From Deltaproteobacteria bacterium (lineage in GTDB: Bacteria; Myxococcota; UBA796; SXON01), in assembly GCA_947483545.1 (NCBI GenBank), contig CANKNP010000084.1, forward strand, positions 1 to 15,887: a DNA stretch of 15,887 nt, read 5' to 3'. Of this stretch, positions 7,717-13,738 are shown piece by piece. Under the pieces are notes generated by a model, which was not told the origin of the DNA, ran no database searches, and saw only the letters and a list, made by a program, of their open reading frames with translations. The stretch's first letter is position 1, and every line of letters starts with the position of its first letter. The position numbers and the translations under genes were made by a program.

Positions 7717-8085
7717 ATGACCGAAATCAAGAATCTCAGCGTGCTGTGGGGCGTCTTCGGCGCCTTTCAAATGATGGTCGGCCTCTGCACCGGCGTGCTC
7801 TTCGGCATGTTCGGCTTTGTCCCGATGCTCTCCGGCGATGAGGAGGGCATGATCCTCGGTGGCGTGTTCATGGGCTTCGCCGTGCTCTTCGTGCTCATGT
7901 TCTGCTTGTTTTCGATCCCCGGCCTCGTCGTCGCCTGGGGGCTCTCCAAGCAGTACAAGTGGGCGGGCATCGTCGCCGGCTTGATGTCCCTGTTCCTCCT
8001 GCTGAACTTCCCGATCGGCACGATGATCGGCGGGTACACGCTCTACGTGCTGTTCAAGCCGGAGAACCAGGCGGTGTTGCGGTAA
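7717..8085 (+). CDS. Small integral membrane protein, unknown function
   Basis: 122 residues, MTEIKNLSVLWGVFGAFQMM to PENQAVLR, stop TAA at 8083-8085. Three to four hydrophobic stretches: about 8-36, 45-76 and 82-112, the last perhaps split at the NFPIGT turn. A short acidic loop (SGDEEG) lies between the first two, and positive residues (SKQYK) precede the third. The ATG at 7717 is chosen because the open frame upstream is antisense to the neighbouring membrane gene and proline/serine-rich. The arrangement resembles small DUF4064-like membrane proteins, but I cannot name the family. Divergent from the membrane protein gene (31 bp) and convergent with the giant kinase (9 bp between stops). 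Confidence 0.75.
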   Translation: MTEIKNLSVLWGVFGAFQMMVGLCTGVLFGMFGFVPMLSGDEEGMILGGVFMGFAVLFVLMFCLFSIPGLVVAWGLSKQYKWAGIVAGLMSLFLLLNFPIGTMIGGYTLYVLFKPENQAVLR

Positions 8086-8094
8086 TCACCACAC

Positions 8095-11000
8095 CTACCC
8101 CCCGATCTCCCGCCCCAACCCCCGCAACCCCAGTCGCCGCGCCTCCTCCGCCACAGCAGCGATCGTCCCGCTCACATCCTCGCCCCGCCGCCCGGCCAAC
8201 CGAGCGAGGAACAACCGGCCCATCAGCGCGGTGTCGGTATCCCCGAATTGTTTGCAGCCGGCCGACGCCCGGCCCAATTCGACCTCGGCGCCAGGCTCGG
8301 CCCGCAGCGCTCGCAAATAGCACAGATACACGTCGTTCATCACCACGAACCGGGTGAGCCCGCTGCACTTCGCGACCTCCCGGCTCTCTTCGAAGGCGGC
8401 GTAGGCCCGGCCCTCGTCGCCGAGCCGCATCCAGGCATCGCCGATGTTGTGCAGGTTCACGACCTCGCCTTGCCGGTAGCCGAGGCCGGCGCGCACATCG
8501 AGGGCGCGACGAAACCAAACGAGCGCGTCGGCAAAGTTGGATCGTTGAAAAGCCGACAGTCCCAAATTGTTGAGCACACGCCCTTGGAGGATGCGGTCCC
8601 CGCCGGCCTCGGCCAGCGGCAGGGCCACGCGCAAGACCGACTCCGCGGTGTCCATATCGTCGAGGCGGAGCGCCTCCGCGGCCTGACCCACGTAGATGCG
8701 CGCGGCCAAGGCCGGATCTGCGCCGGCGGCGATCAGCCCCTCCGCATACCGCTCATGGGCTTCCGAGACCCGGCCCTCCTCCAAGGCCAGCCCGCCGAGG
8801 GCCTCGAGCGCTTCGACGACCCCGGAGGGATCGTCCTGCACCGAGAGGTTTTCGAGCGCGCCTTCCAAATGCATGCGCGCCATCGCCATTTTGCCCTGGG
8901 AGCGGTGAAATTGCCCGAGCGCGAGCATCGCGCGGGCCTCCACCTCTCGCGGGCCGATCTCGCCCGCGATGTCGAGCGCCACTTCCAAATGACCGAGCGT
9001 GCGCGGTCGCCCAAGGAGCAGGCTCAACTCCCCGGCGCGAAGGTGCAGGACCGCCTCCAGCGTGGGATCCTTCTGGGTGCGCGGCCCGCGCTCCAGCCAG
9101 CTCAACGCGCGGATCAGGCACTCGAGCGAGCGCTCGTTCCGCTGCGCCTGTCGGTGGACCTCCGCGGCCTTGAGCAGCGCGGCTGCGGCATCGCGCACGC
9201 GCCCGCCCGCCTGCGCGTGGGTCGCCCAGGCCTCGCCCACGGCATCCAGGCGGTCCCCGTACCGGCGCTCCATCCCCGACGCCACGAGCCGATGGTACTC
9301 GCGCCGTTGAACCGCGAGGATCCCTCGAATCACGGCCTCCCAGATCAAGACCGACCGAAACACGTACCCGGTGTCCGGAACGGGGGACTCAGGCACGATC
9401 AGTCCCGCGCGCACGAGCTCCCCGACGATCGGGGTGGGATCGTCCGAGCCGAGCGCCGCGGCCAGGAGATCAGCAGAAAAGTGGAGCCCGATCACCGCCG
9501 CGACTTGGACCGCGCCCCGCGCGCCGGGATCCAACGCGTCGATGCGCGCGTCGATCAGGCCCTGCAGCGTGTCCGGAAGCCCTGGATCCAGATGTGGATC
9601 TTTCAATCGCGCGACCGTTCCCTCATACCAGATCCGACCGGCCTGCCGGAGCGCCTTGAGGATCTCCTCCAAATAGAGGGGGTTTCCCTCGGCGGTGCGT
9701 AGCAACAGGCGCGTGAGATCGGGCCCGACGGCCGTGGCTCCCAAGACCTCGCTGGCCAACTGGCCGGTCTGCTCTGGGGGGAGCGGTGCGAGCTTCAAGG
9801 GTTCAAGGCCGGGAAAGCGGGGGCCCTCGTCGTCGCCACGCCAACACGCGAGCAGGAGCACGGGCTGGTCCGCGCACACGCGGACAAGGTGGCGGAACAC
9901 CTCGGCTTCCAGCTCGTCAAGGTGCTGGATGTCCTCCAACATCAGCAGGACCGGTCCGTCCTTGCAAAGCCCGCGAATAAGCCGGGCACACGCGGAGAAC
10001 ATCGCCTCGCGCGCGGGGAAGGCTGGCCGGGCCACCCGCCGGCCCGAAGCCCGAACGGCGGGCGTGAGCTCCAGCATGAAGAGCGCGCCGATCACGGCGG
10101 CTTCGGCTTCGTCGAGGCCAAGCTCCCCGAGGCGCTTGAGCCGCTCAGCCGTGACCTCGGGCGAGGCGCCATCGCGAACCCCGAGGATGTCTGCGACAAG
10201 ATCCCGGGTCGCGGCGAACGGCCGATCGCTGAAGGGCACCGCCCGCCCGTGAAAATTCGGCAGGCTGCGCCGCTGCGCGAGGTCGCGAAGCTCTCGGAAG
10301 AAGCGGCTTTTCCCCGAGCCAGCGTCGCCGAACACGCCGATGCGCGAGCCCTGCCCATCGCGGAGCTTGCCGATGGCGTCGCGGAGCACCTCCAGCTCCT
10401 CCCCCCGTCTCAGCCAACCGCCGCTGGTGCCGCGCCCGCCCGTACGCCGCGCGCCGGCGAGCACGAAGCTCCGCTGCATCGCCCGCGATCCCTTGCGGCG
10501 AAGCCCCGGGCCCGGCTCAAACGGGTAGCGATCCCCGGCCAAGGCGGCGACCTTCTCACTCACGAGCGTCGTGCCCGGCTCGGCGGCGTACGAGAGCCGC
10601 AGCGGCACCTTGAGCGTGTCGCCGTGGGCCGCGTACCGGTAGCGGGTCCCCACACGCTTCGACACGGTGATCTCGCCGACGTGCACGGCGACGGCGAACT
10701 CCACGCCCACGCCCTTCTTGCGGAGCTTCTGCGAGAGGCGATGCAGCTCGCGGGCACAGGTGAGCGCCCGGTCCAGGTCATCGCCGAGCGCTCGCGGGAG
10801 ACCGAAGAAAACCCGCAGGGTGTCGTCATCGTAGCGGTCCGCGACCCCGCCCACGCGGCCGACCAGCTCGCGAACGCCCCGCAGGAGCCGGATGTGCAGG
10901 CGGGCGATCTCCTCGGACTCCGCATGCGCCGACATGTCCGTGAGGCCGTTCGCCTCGGCCACGAGCACCACGACGGAGCGGTGCTCCCCGGAATGGACCT

Positions 11001-12021
11001 GCGGCCGATGCACCTCGGGATGGACCGCGCTGTCGGGCATCGACGAAGCGGAGGGCTCGGCCTCGACCCCGGTGTGCATCGCGTCCAAGTCATCCACGAG
11101 CTGGCGCAGGCCCGCATCCATGCGACCGCCGAGGGCCTCTTTGGGGAACATCTCGCGCATCAACGCGGCGATTTGCGGACTCCCGGCGCGCGCGGCGTGG
11201 CGGTATTGAAACGCTCGCAGGTCCTCCTCCAGCTCGCCGCCAGTGGGGTACCGATCGTCCGGCCGCAGGGCCAGCGCGCGGTGGATGATCTGGACCAGCT
11301 CCGTCGGAACCTCCGGGTTCCACGCCTGCAGATCAGGGAGGGCGCCGGAGCTCAGCGCCCGGAGCTTCTCCTCCGGCGAGCCGTCGTAGAGCCTTCGCCC
11401 GGCGAGCATCTCGTAGAGCACGATGCCGACGGCGTAAAGGTCGGACCGCCCGTCGAGCCGCTCGCCTTTGGCCTGCTCCGGCGACATGTAGGCGAACTTG
11501 CCGCCGCGAGGGGCCTCGGCGGGCTCCACAGCGGGCTCGTTGGGATCGACCGCGGACGAGGCGGCGAGCCTTGCGATGCCGAAGTCGACGAGCTTGACCT
11601 CGCCCTCAAAGCTCACCATCACGTTGTGTGGGCTCACGTCGCGGTGAACGATGTGCAGCGGCAGCCCCTCGGGGGTTCGGCGGGAGTGGGCGTAGGCGAG
11701 GCCTCGGGCGATGGCTGCGCCGATCGCGGCGGCGATCGCGACCGGCATGCGGCGTTCATCCCGGCGCATCGCACGCAGCAGGTGCGTGAGATCCGCGCCA
11801 TGGATGAATTCCATCGCGAGGTAGGGGTCGTCGTCTACTCGGCCCAGCTCGAACACCTGCACGATGTTCGGATGGGTGAGCACCACGGAGAGCTTGGCCT
11901 CGTGGATGAACATCTGCACAAAGCGCGGGTTGCCCGCCAGATCGGGCAGGATCCGCTTGATGACCAGCCGCTTCTCGAAGCCTTCGAGGCCGACACTTCG
12001 CGCCAGGAACACCTCGGCCAT
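8095..12021 (-). CDS. Ser/Thr protein kinase with cyclase-homology, AAA-type ATPase and TPR regions; N-terminus cut by a TAG
   Basis: 1308 residues when read from the first ATG after an in-frame TAG. Kinase domain 1-270: VIK Lys22, helix-C Glu41, HRDVSPHN 126-133, DFG 146-148, SPEQ 180-183. The glycine-rich loop is encoded just upstream of this ATG. Residues about 345-520 are a class III cyclase homology domain (VVVLVAEANGLTDM, RYDDDTLRVFFG, VHVGEI, YAAHGDTLKVPLRL) lacking the usual metal-binding Asp pair. An ATPase module follows: Walker A GDAGSGKS 565-572, Walker B VLLMLED 691-697, with winged-helix-like sequence to about 900. TPR-like helices fill about 950-1290. This kinase/cyclase/ATPase/TPR layout is a common soluble signalling form in myxobacteria. 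It probably phosphorylates Ser/Thr of partners bound by the TPRs. Ends TAG. Without the upstream codons the kinase would lack its ATP-gripping loop. Confidence 0.88.
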   Translation of the reverse strand: MAEVFLARSVGLEGFEKRLVIKRILPDLAGNPRFVQMFIHEAKLSVVLTHPNIVQVFELGRVDDDPYLAMEFIHGADLTHLLRAMRRDERRMPVAIAAAIGAAIARGLAYAHSRRTPEGLPLHIVHRDVSPHNVMVSFEGEVKLVDFGIARLAASSAVDPNEPAVEPAEAPRGGKFAYMSPEQAKGERLDGRSDLYAVGIVLYEMLAGRRLYDGSPEEKLRALSSGALPDLQAWNPEVPTELVQIIHRALALRPDDRYPTGGELEEDLRAFQYRHAARAGSPQIAALMREMFPKEALGGRMDAGLRQLVDDLDAMHTGVEAEPSASSMPDSAVHPEVHRPQVHSGEHRSVVVLVAEANGLTDMSAHAESEEIARLHIRLLRGVRELVGRVGGVADRYDDDTLRVFFGLPRALGDDLDRALTCARELHRLSQKLRKKGVGVEFAVAVHVGEITVSKRVGTRYRYAAHGDTLKVPLRLSYAAEPGTTLVSEKVAALAGDRYPFEPGPGLRRKGSRAMQRSFVLAGARRTGGRGTSGGWLRRGEELEVLRDAIGKLRDGQGSRIGVFGDAGSGKSRFFRELRDLAQRRSLPNFHGRAVPFSDRPFAATRDLVADILGVRDGASPEVTAERLKRLGELGLDEAEAAVIGALFMLELTPAVRASGRRVARPAFPAREAMFSACARLIRGLCKDGPVLLMLEDIQHLDELEAEVFRHLVRVCADQPVLLLACWRGDDEGPRFPGLEPLKLAPLPPEQTGQLASEVLGATAVGPDLTRLLLRTAEGNPLYLEEILKALRQAGRIWYEGTVARLKDPHLDPGLPDTLQGLIDARIDALDPGARGAVQVAAVIGLHFSADLLAAALGSDDPTPIVGELVRAGLIVPESPVPDTGYVFRSVLIWEAVIRGILAVQRREYHRLVASGMERRYGDRLDAVGEAWATHAQAGGRVRDAAAALLKAAEVHRQAQRNERSLECLIRALSWLERGPRTQKDPTLEAVLHLRAGELSLLLGRPRTLGHLEVALDIAGEIGPREVEARAMLALGQFHRSQGKMAMARMHLEGALENLSVQDDPSGVVEALEALGGLALEEGRVSEAHERYAEGLIAAGADPALAARIYVGQAAEALRLDDMDTAESVLRVALPLAEAGGDRILQGRVLNNLGLSAFQRSNFADALVWFRRALDVRAGLGYRQGEVVNLHNIGDAWMRLGDEGRAYAAFEESREVAKCSGLTRFVVMNDVYLCYLRALRAEPGAEVELGRASAGCKQFGDTDTALMGRLFLARLAGRRGEDVSGTIAAVAEEARRLGLRGLGREIGG

Positions 12022-12081
12022 GCCGCCCTGCGCGAGCGGCTAAAGGAGCTGGTAGCGGCCGAAGGCGCAGGGGAAATCCAT
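12022..12081 (-). other. N-terminal kinase codons upstream, interrupted by in-frame TAG (12040-12042)
   Basis: Read on the minus strand in the kinase frame, the ATG complementary to 12079-12081 gives M-D-F-P-C-A-F-G-R-Y-Q-L-L, then TAG, then P-L-A-Q-G-G, and joins directly to MAEVFLARS of the annotated kinase. GRYQLLxPLAQGGMAEVFLA is the standard first strand and glycine-rich loop of bacterial PknB-type kinases, so the natural start is 12081. The stop replaces a variable residue (often Gln or Glu); CAG or GAG to TAG is a single change. This is either a nonsense mutation or a sequence error. Confidence 0.8.
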
Positions 12082-12090
12082 GGCGGGGAC

Positions 12091-12096
12091 AGCCTA
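12091..12096 (-). promoter_or_regulatory. Candidate -10 element for the kinase
   Basis: TAGGCT on the minus strand, ending 9 nt before the ATG at 12081. No convincing -35 is present 17 nt upstream. If used, the leader would be only a few bases. It mildly supports 12081 as the real start. Confidence 0.3.
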
Positions 12097-12129
12097 CGCG
12101 AGGGGGGGCGGGGGCGCTACCGGCCGGGC

Positions 12130-12135
12130 TACGAT
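12130..12135 (+). promoter_or_regulatory. Candidate -10 element for the short lipoprotein-like frame
   Basis: TACGAT followed by 6 nt and then the ATG at 12142, a spacing that would put transcription start at or near the first base of the start codon. No clear -35 is visible, the upstream sequence being G-rich. Confidence 0.3.
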
Positions 12136-12141
12136 GGCGCC

Positions 12142-12258
12142 ATGCTCACCGTGCTCTTGCTCCTCCTCGGATGTCCGACCGCCCCCTGCAACGCCGACTG
12201 CGCCGACTGGGGGGCGCCTCCTGCGCCGAGGGTTGAACAAAGTCGAACATGCGTGTAA
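12142..12258 (+). CDS. Short lipoprotein-like frame (38 residues), probably a truncated remnant
   Basis: MLTVLLLLLGCPTAPCNADC begins with a hydrophobic stretch and a lipobox-like LLLGC, as in myxobacterial lipoproteins, but the frame ends after 38 codons at a TAA (12256-12258) lying inside the palindrome upstream of ccdA. A few further Cys residues (CNADC) follow the lipidation Cys. The first 20 or so codons look genuine; the last ones overlap the ccdAB promoter. The simplest reading is that a lipoprotein gene lost its body when the toxin-antitoxin cassette arrived. A true short lipopeptide cannot be excluded. It is divergent from the kinase. Confidence 0.4.
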   Translation: MLTVLLLLLGCPTAPCNADCADWGAPPAPRVEQSRTCV

Positions 12259-12261
12259 AGT
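12233..12261 (+). promoter_or_regulatory. Sigma70-type promoter of ccdAB
   Basis: TTGAAC (12233-12238), a 17-nt spacer, then TAAAGT (12256-12261). Spacing is ideal and both hexamers are close to consensus. The -10 lies within the palindrome, and six bases separate it from the ccdA ATG, so the transcript is expected to start at or within a base or two of the start codon. Confidence 0.65.
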
Positions 12262-12270
12262 ACACGCATG
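12248..12270. promoter_or_regulatory. Perfect palindrome overlapping ccdA start: putative CcdA operator
   Basis: Left arm CATGCGTGTA (12248-12257), spacer AAG, right arm TACACGCATG (12261-12270): ten of ten bases match. The right arm ends with the ccdA ATG. CcdA-type ribbon-helix-helix antitoxins repress their own promoter as dimers binding palindromes, and this one covers the -10, so repression by occlusion is the obvious inference. Confidence 0.75.
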
Positions 12271-12513
12271 ATCAACCCCGCTCTCCCTCGTGCTGCGAAG
12301 CGTCCGGTCAACCTCACGCTCGACGGCGCGCTGGTGGACGAAGCGCGAGCGCTCGGGATCCCGCTTTCAGCGACCGTAGAGGCGGCGCTGCGCACGAGCG
12401 TGGCCGAGGCGCGGGAGCGTCGTTGGCTTGAGGAGAACCGGGAGGCGATCGCAGCCTACAACGCCCGGGTGGAGCGGGATGGCATGTTCGGCGACGACGT
12501 CCGGATGTTTTGA
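12268..12513 (+). CDS. ccdA: Type II antitoxin, CcdA family
   Basis: 81 residues. The N-terminal ribbon-helix-helix unit begins with strand KRPVNLTLD (11-19), then helices LVDEARALG (22-30) and SATVEAALRTSVAEAR (34-49). The toxin-binding tail is RWLEENREAIAAYNARVERDG followed by MFGDDVRMF at the C-terminus, closely matching the CcdA pattern (WxxENREAIxxYNxxVExxGxF). It neutralises CcdB and, with it, represses the operon. The ATG at 12268 is the only sensible start: it sits on the right arm of a perfect palindrome and six bases after a -10, with no Shine-Dalgarno, which suggests leaderless translation. The stop overlaps the toxin start (TGATG). Confidence 0.93.
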   Translation: MINPALPRAAKRPVNLTLDGALVDEARALGIPLSATVEAALRTSVAEARERRWLEENREAIAAYNARVERDGMFGDDVRMF

Positions 12514-12827
12514 TGGCGAAGTATGAGGTGTACCGCAACCCGAACCCGCGCTCCCGTGGCGACGCGCCGTACCTGCTCGACGTGCAGGCTGAGGTGTTCC
12601 GGACGATGAGTAGCCGCGTGGTCGTGCCCTTGTATCGGGAGGCCGTCATCCCGAAGCCGATGCGGGTGCTCCAGCCGAGCCTGACCGTGGAGGGCGCGAC
12701 CGTGGTGATGGACACCCTCGCGATCGTCGGGTTGCCCGTCCGGTCGCTGGGAGAGCGGGTCGGGGACTTGTCCTCCGACAGCGCGACCATCCTCGCGGCC
12801 TTGGACCTCATGCTCACCGGGGCCTGA
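12513..12827 (+). CDS. ccdB: Type II toxin, CcdB family (DNA gyrase poison)
   Basis: 104 residues, normal for CcdB. The ATG at 12513 shares one base with the ccdA TGA, giving coupled translation; the preceding TTG codon is not needed. Family landmarks: YEVYRNPNPRSRGDAPYLLDVQAEVF (residues 4-29), RVVVPL (35-40), a variable loop, AIVGLPVRSLGERVGDLS (70-87), and the C-terminal helix ILAALDLMLTGA. CcdB traps the GyrA subunit of DNA gyrase on cleaved DNA. In the F-plasmid protein the last three residues are Trp-Gly-Ile and are essential for poisoning; here they are Thr-Gly-Ala, so potency may differ. No decay is seen in the reading frame. Confidence 0.92.
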   Translation: MAKYEVYRNPNPRSRGDAPYLLDVQAEVFRTMSSRVVVPLYREAVIPKPMRVLQPSLTVEGATVVMDTLAIVGLPVRSLGERVGDLSSDSATILAALDLMLTGA

Positions 12828-12850
12828 CGGGAGCATCGGACTGCGGATCC

Positions 12851-12958
12851 TCAGGACCAAAGGTGCGCCCGGAGCTCGCGGATCGCCTCGGTCTGCCCAA
12901 GCGTGGAGGATGCAGAGGTGTCCGCCGAGATCAGCCGTTCATGCTTCCTGTCCACCGA
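12851..12958 (-). pseudogene. Possible C-terminal scrap of an unidentified gene
   Basis: On the minus strand about 35 codons ending in TGA (12851-12853) read D-R-K-H-E-R-L-I-S-A-D-T-S-A-S-S then TLGQTEAIRELRAHLWS, with GC-biased third positions and a plausible amphipathic helix. No start or recognisable upstream body is present, and further upstream the frame is antisense to the ankyrin fragment. Fits a gene remnant in a scrambled region. Identity unknown. Confidence 0.25.
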
Positions 12959-13054
12959 TTCAGCGCCGCCGTCAAGGCTGTGCGCCGCTCGGGACCGTGT
13001 CGACGACCAACGCGATATCCTGCGAACCGCCCAGCAGAGCACGGTGAACGACGC

Positions 13055-13714
13055 ATGACGAAGGCGAAGCGAAAGACCCTGCCCAAGAACTTCGAAGCGC
13101 TCCTCGCGGAGGGCGACCACGCGAAGATCACCGAGGCGCTGACGGCGTGTCAGCCGGACGCACACGGTGGGTTCAACCGGACGGCGCTGGCGTTCGCGGG
13201 ATGCTCGGACGAGCTCTCGCGGTGGCTGGTCGCGAACGGCGCGAACCTGGAGGCGGAGGGCGCGTGGGGGGACACGCCGCTACAGCATCGAATCACGTAC
13301 GGGGGCTCGATCGACGTGCTCCTCGAGCGTTGGAGGCCCCGGACGTGGCGACGGCGCGCGCGATCTTGCGGGGGCGGCCGACCGACGAGGAGACGGAGGA
13401 GCTCGTGCGGTCGGCGGTGCGCTGGGTGCAGTGGAACCCGAAACCGGTGGCGCTGGAGGCGCCGAGCTACGAGGGGTGAGACGGGAGAGGCCCGATCGTC
13501 TTCGACGCGCGCCGCGGTCTTGTCGTCCCCGCGCTTCGATGAGACGATTGCCACCCATTCGGCAACGAGCATCCGGCGAACACCCTCATGTCGGAGCGTG
13601 ACTGCCGCCAAGTACCGGGCCCACGTCGACGACTGCGAGGAGCGGGACGATTTCGATGCGGTGATCCGGACGAGGGACTGTGAGCTCATCTGCCAGATGT
13701 TCTCGGAGTATTGA
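13055..13714 (+). pseudogene. Ankyrin-repeat protein remnant, frameshifted
   Basis: From ATG 13055 the product reads MTKAKRKTLPKNFEALLAEG, then ankyrin-type helices (FNRTALAFAGCSDELSRWLVANGANLEA, WGDTPLQHRITYGGSIDVLLE) to about nt 13326. The beginning matches a known myxobacterial ankyrin-repeat family. The frame then collapses into Arg-rich shadow sequence while the next frame carries plausible protein (APDVATARAILRGRPTDEE, LVRSAVRWVQWNPKPVALEA) to a TGA at 13477, continues past a second TGA at 13540 to MSERD, and then the first frame resumes (AAKYRAHVDDCEERDDFDAV, CELICQMFSEY) to a TGA at 13714. At least two indels and two nonsense codons indicate decay. Any surviving product would be a single ankyrin block with no intact partner surface. 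Confidence 0.6.
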
Positions 13715-13738
13715 AGCCCCCCGCCGCTGCCGCAGACT

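Noticed and set aside
8248..9702. Plus-strand open frame of 484 codons opposite the TPR region
   Set aside because: Antisense shadow of the kinase/TPR gene, composition typical of GC-rich reverse frames.
12040..12042. Amber codon reassignment (TAG read as an amino acid genome-wide)
   Set aside because: The kinase gene itself and the MXAN_5187-like gene end in TAG at sensible places, so TAG is a normal stop here.
9889..12141. Plus-strand open frame of nearly 750 codons opposite the kinase
   Set aside because: Antisense shadow of a high-GC gene; the sequence has no domain pattern, and only its last 38 codons (lipobox stub) look meaningful.
13477..13542. TGA codons read through as Trp or selenocysteine in the ankyrin region
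   Set aside because: Many genes in the window end in TGA, frameshifts are also present, and no selenocysteine-type stem-loop is evident; ordinary decay is simpler.
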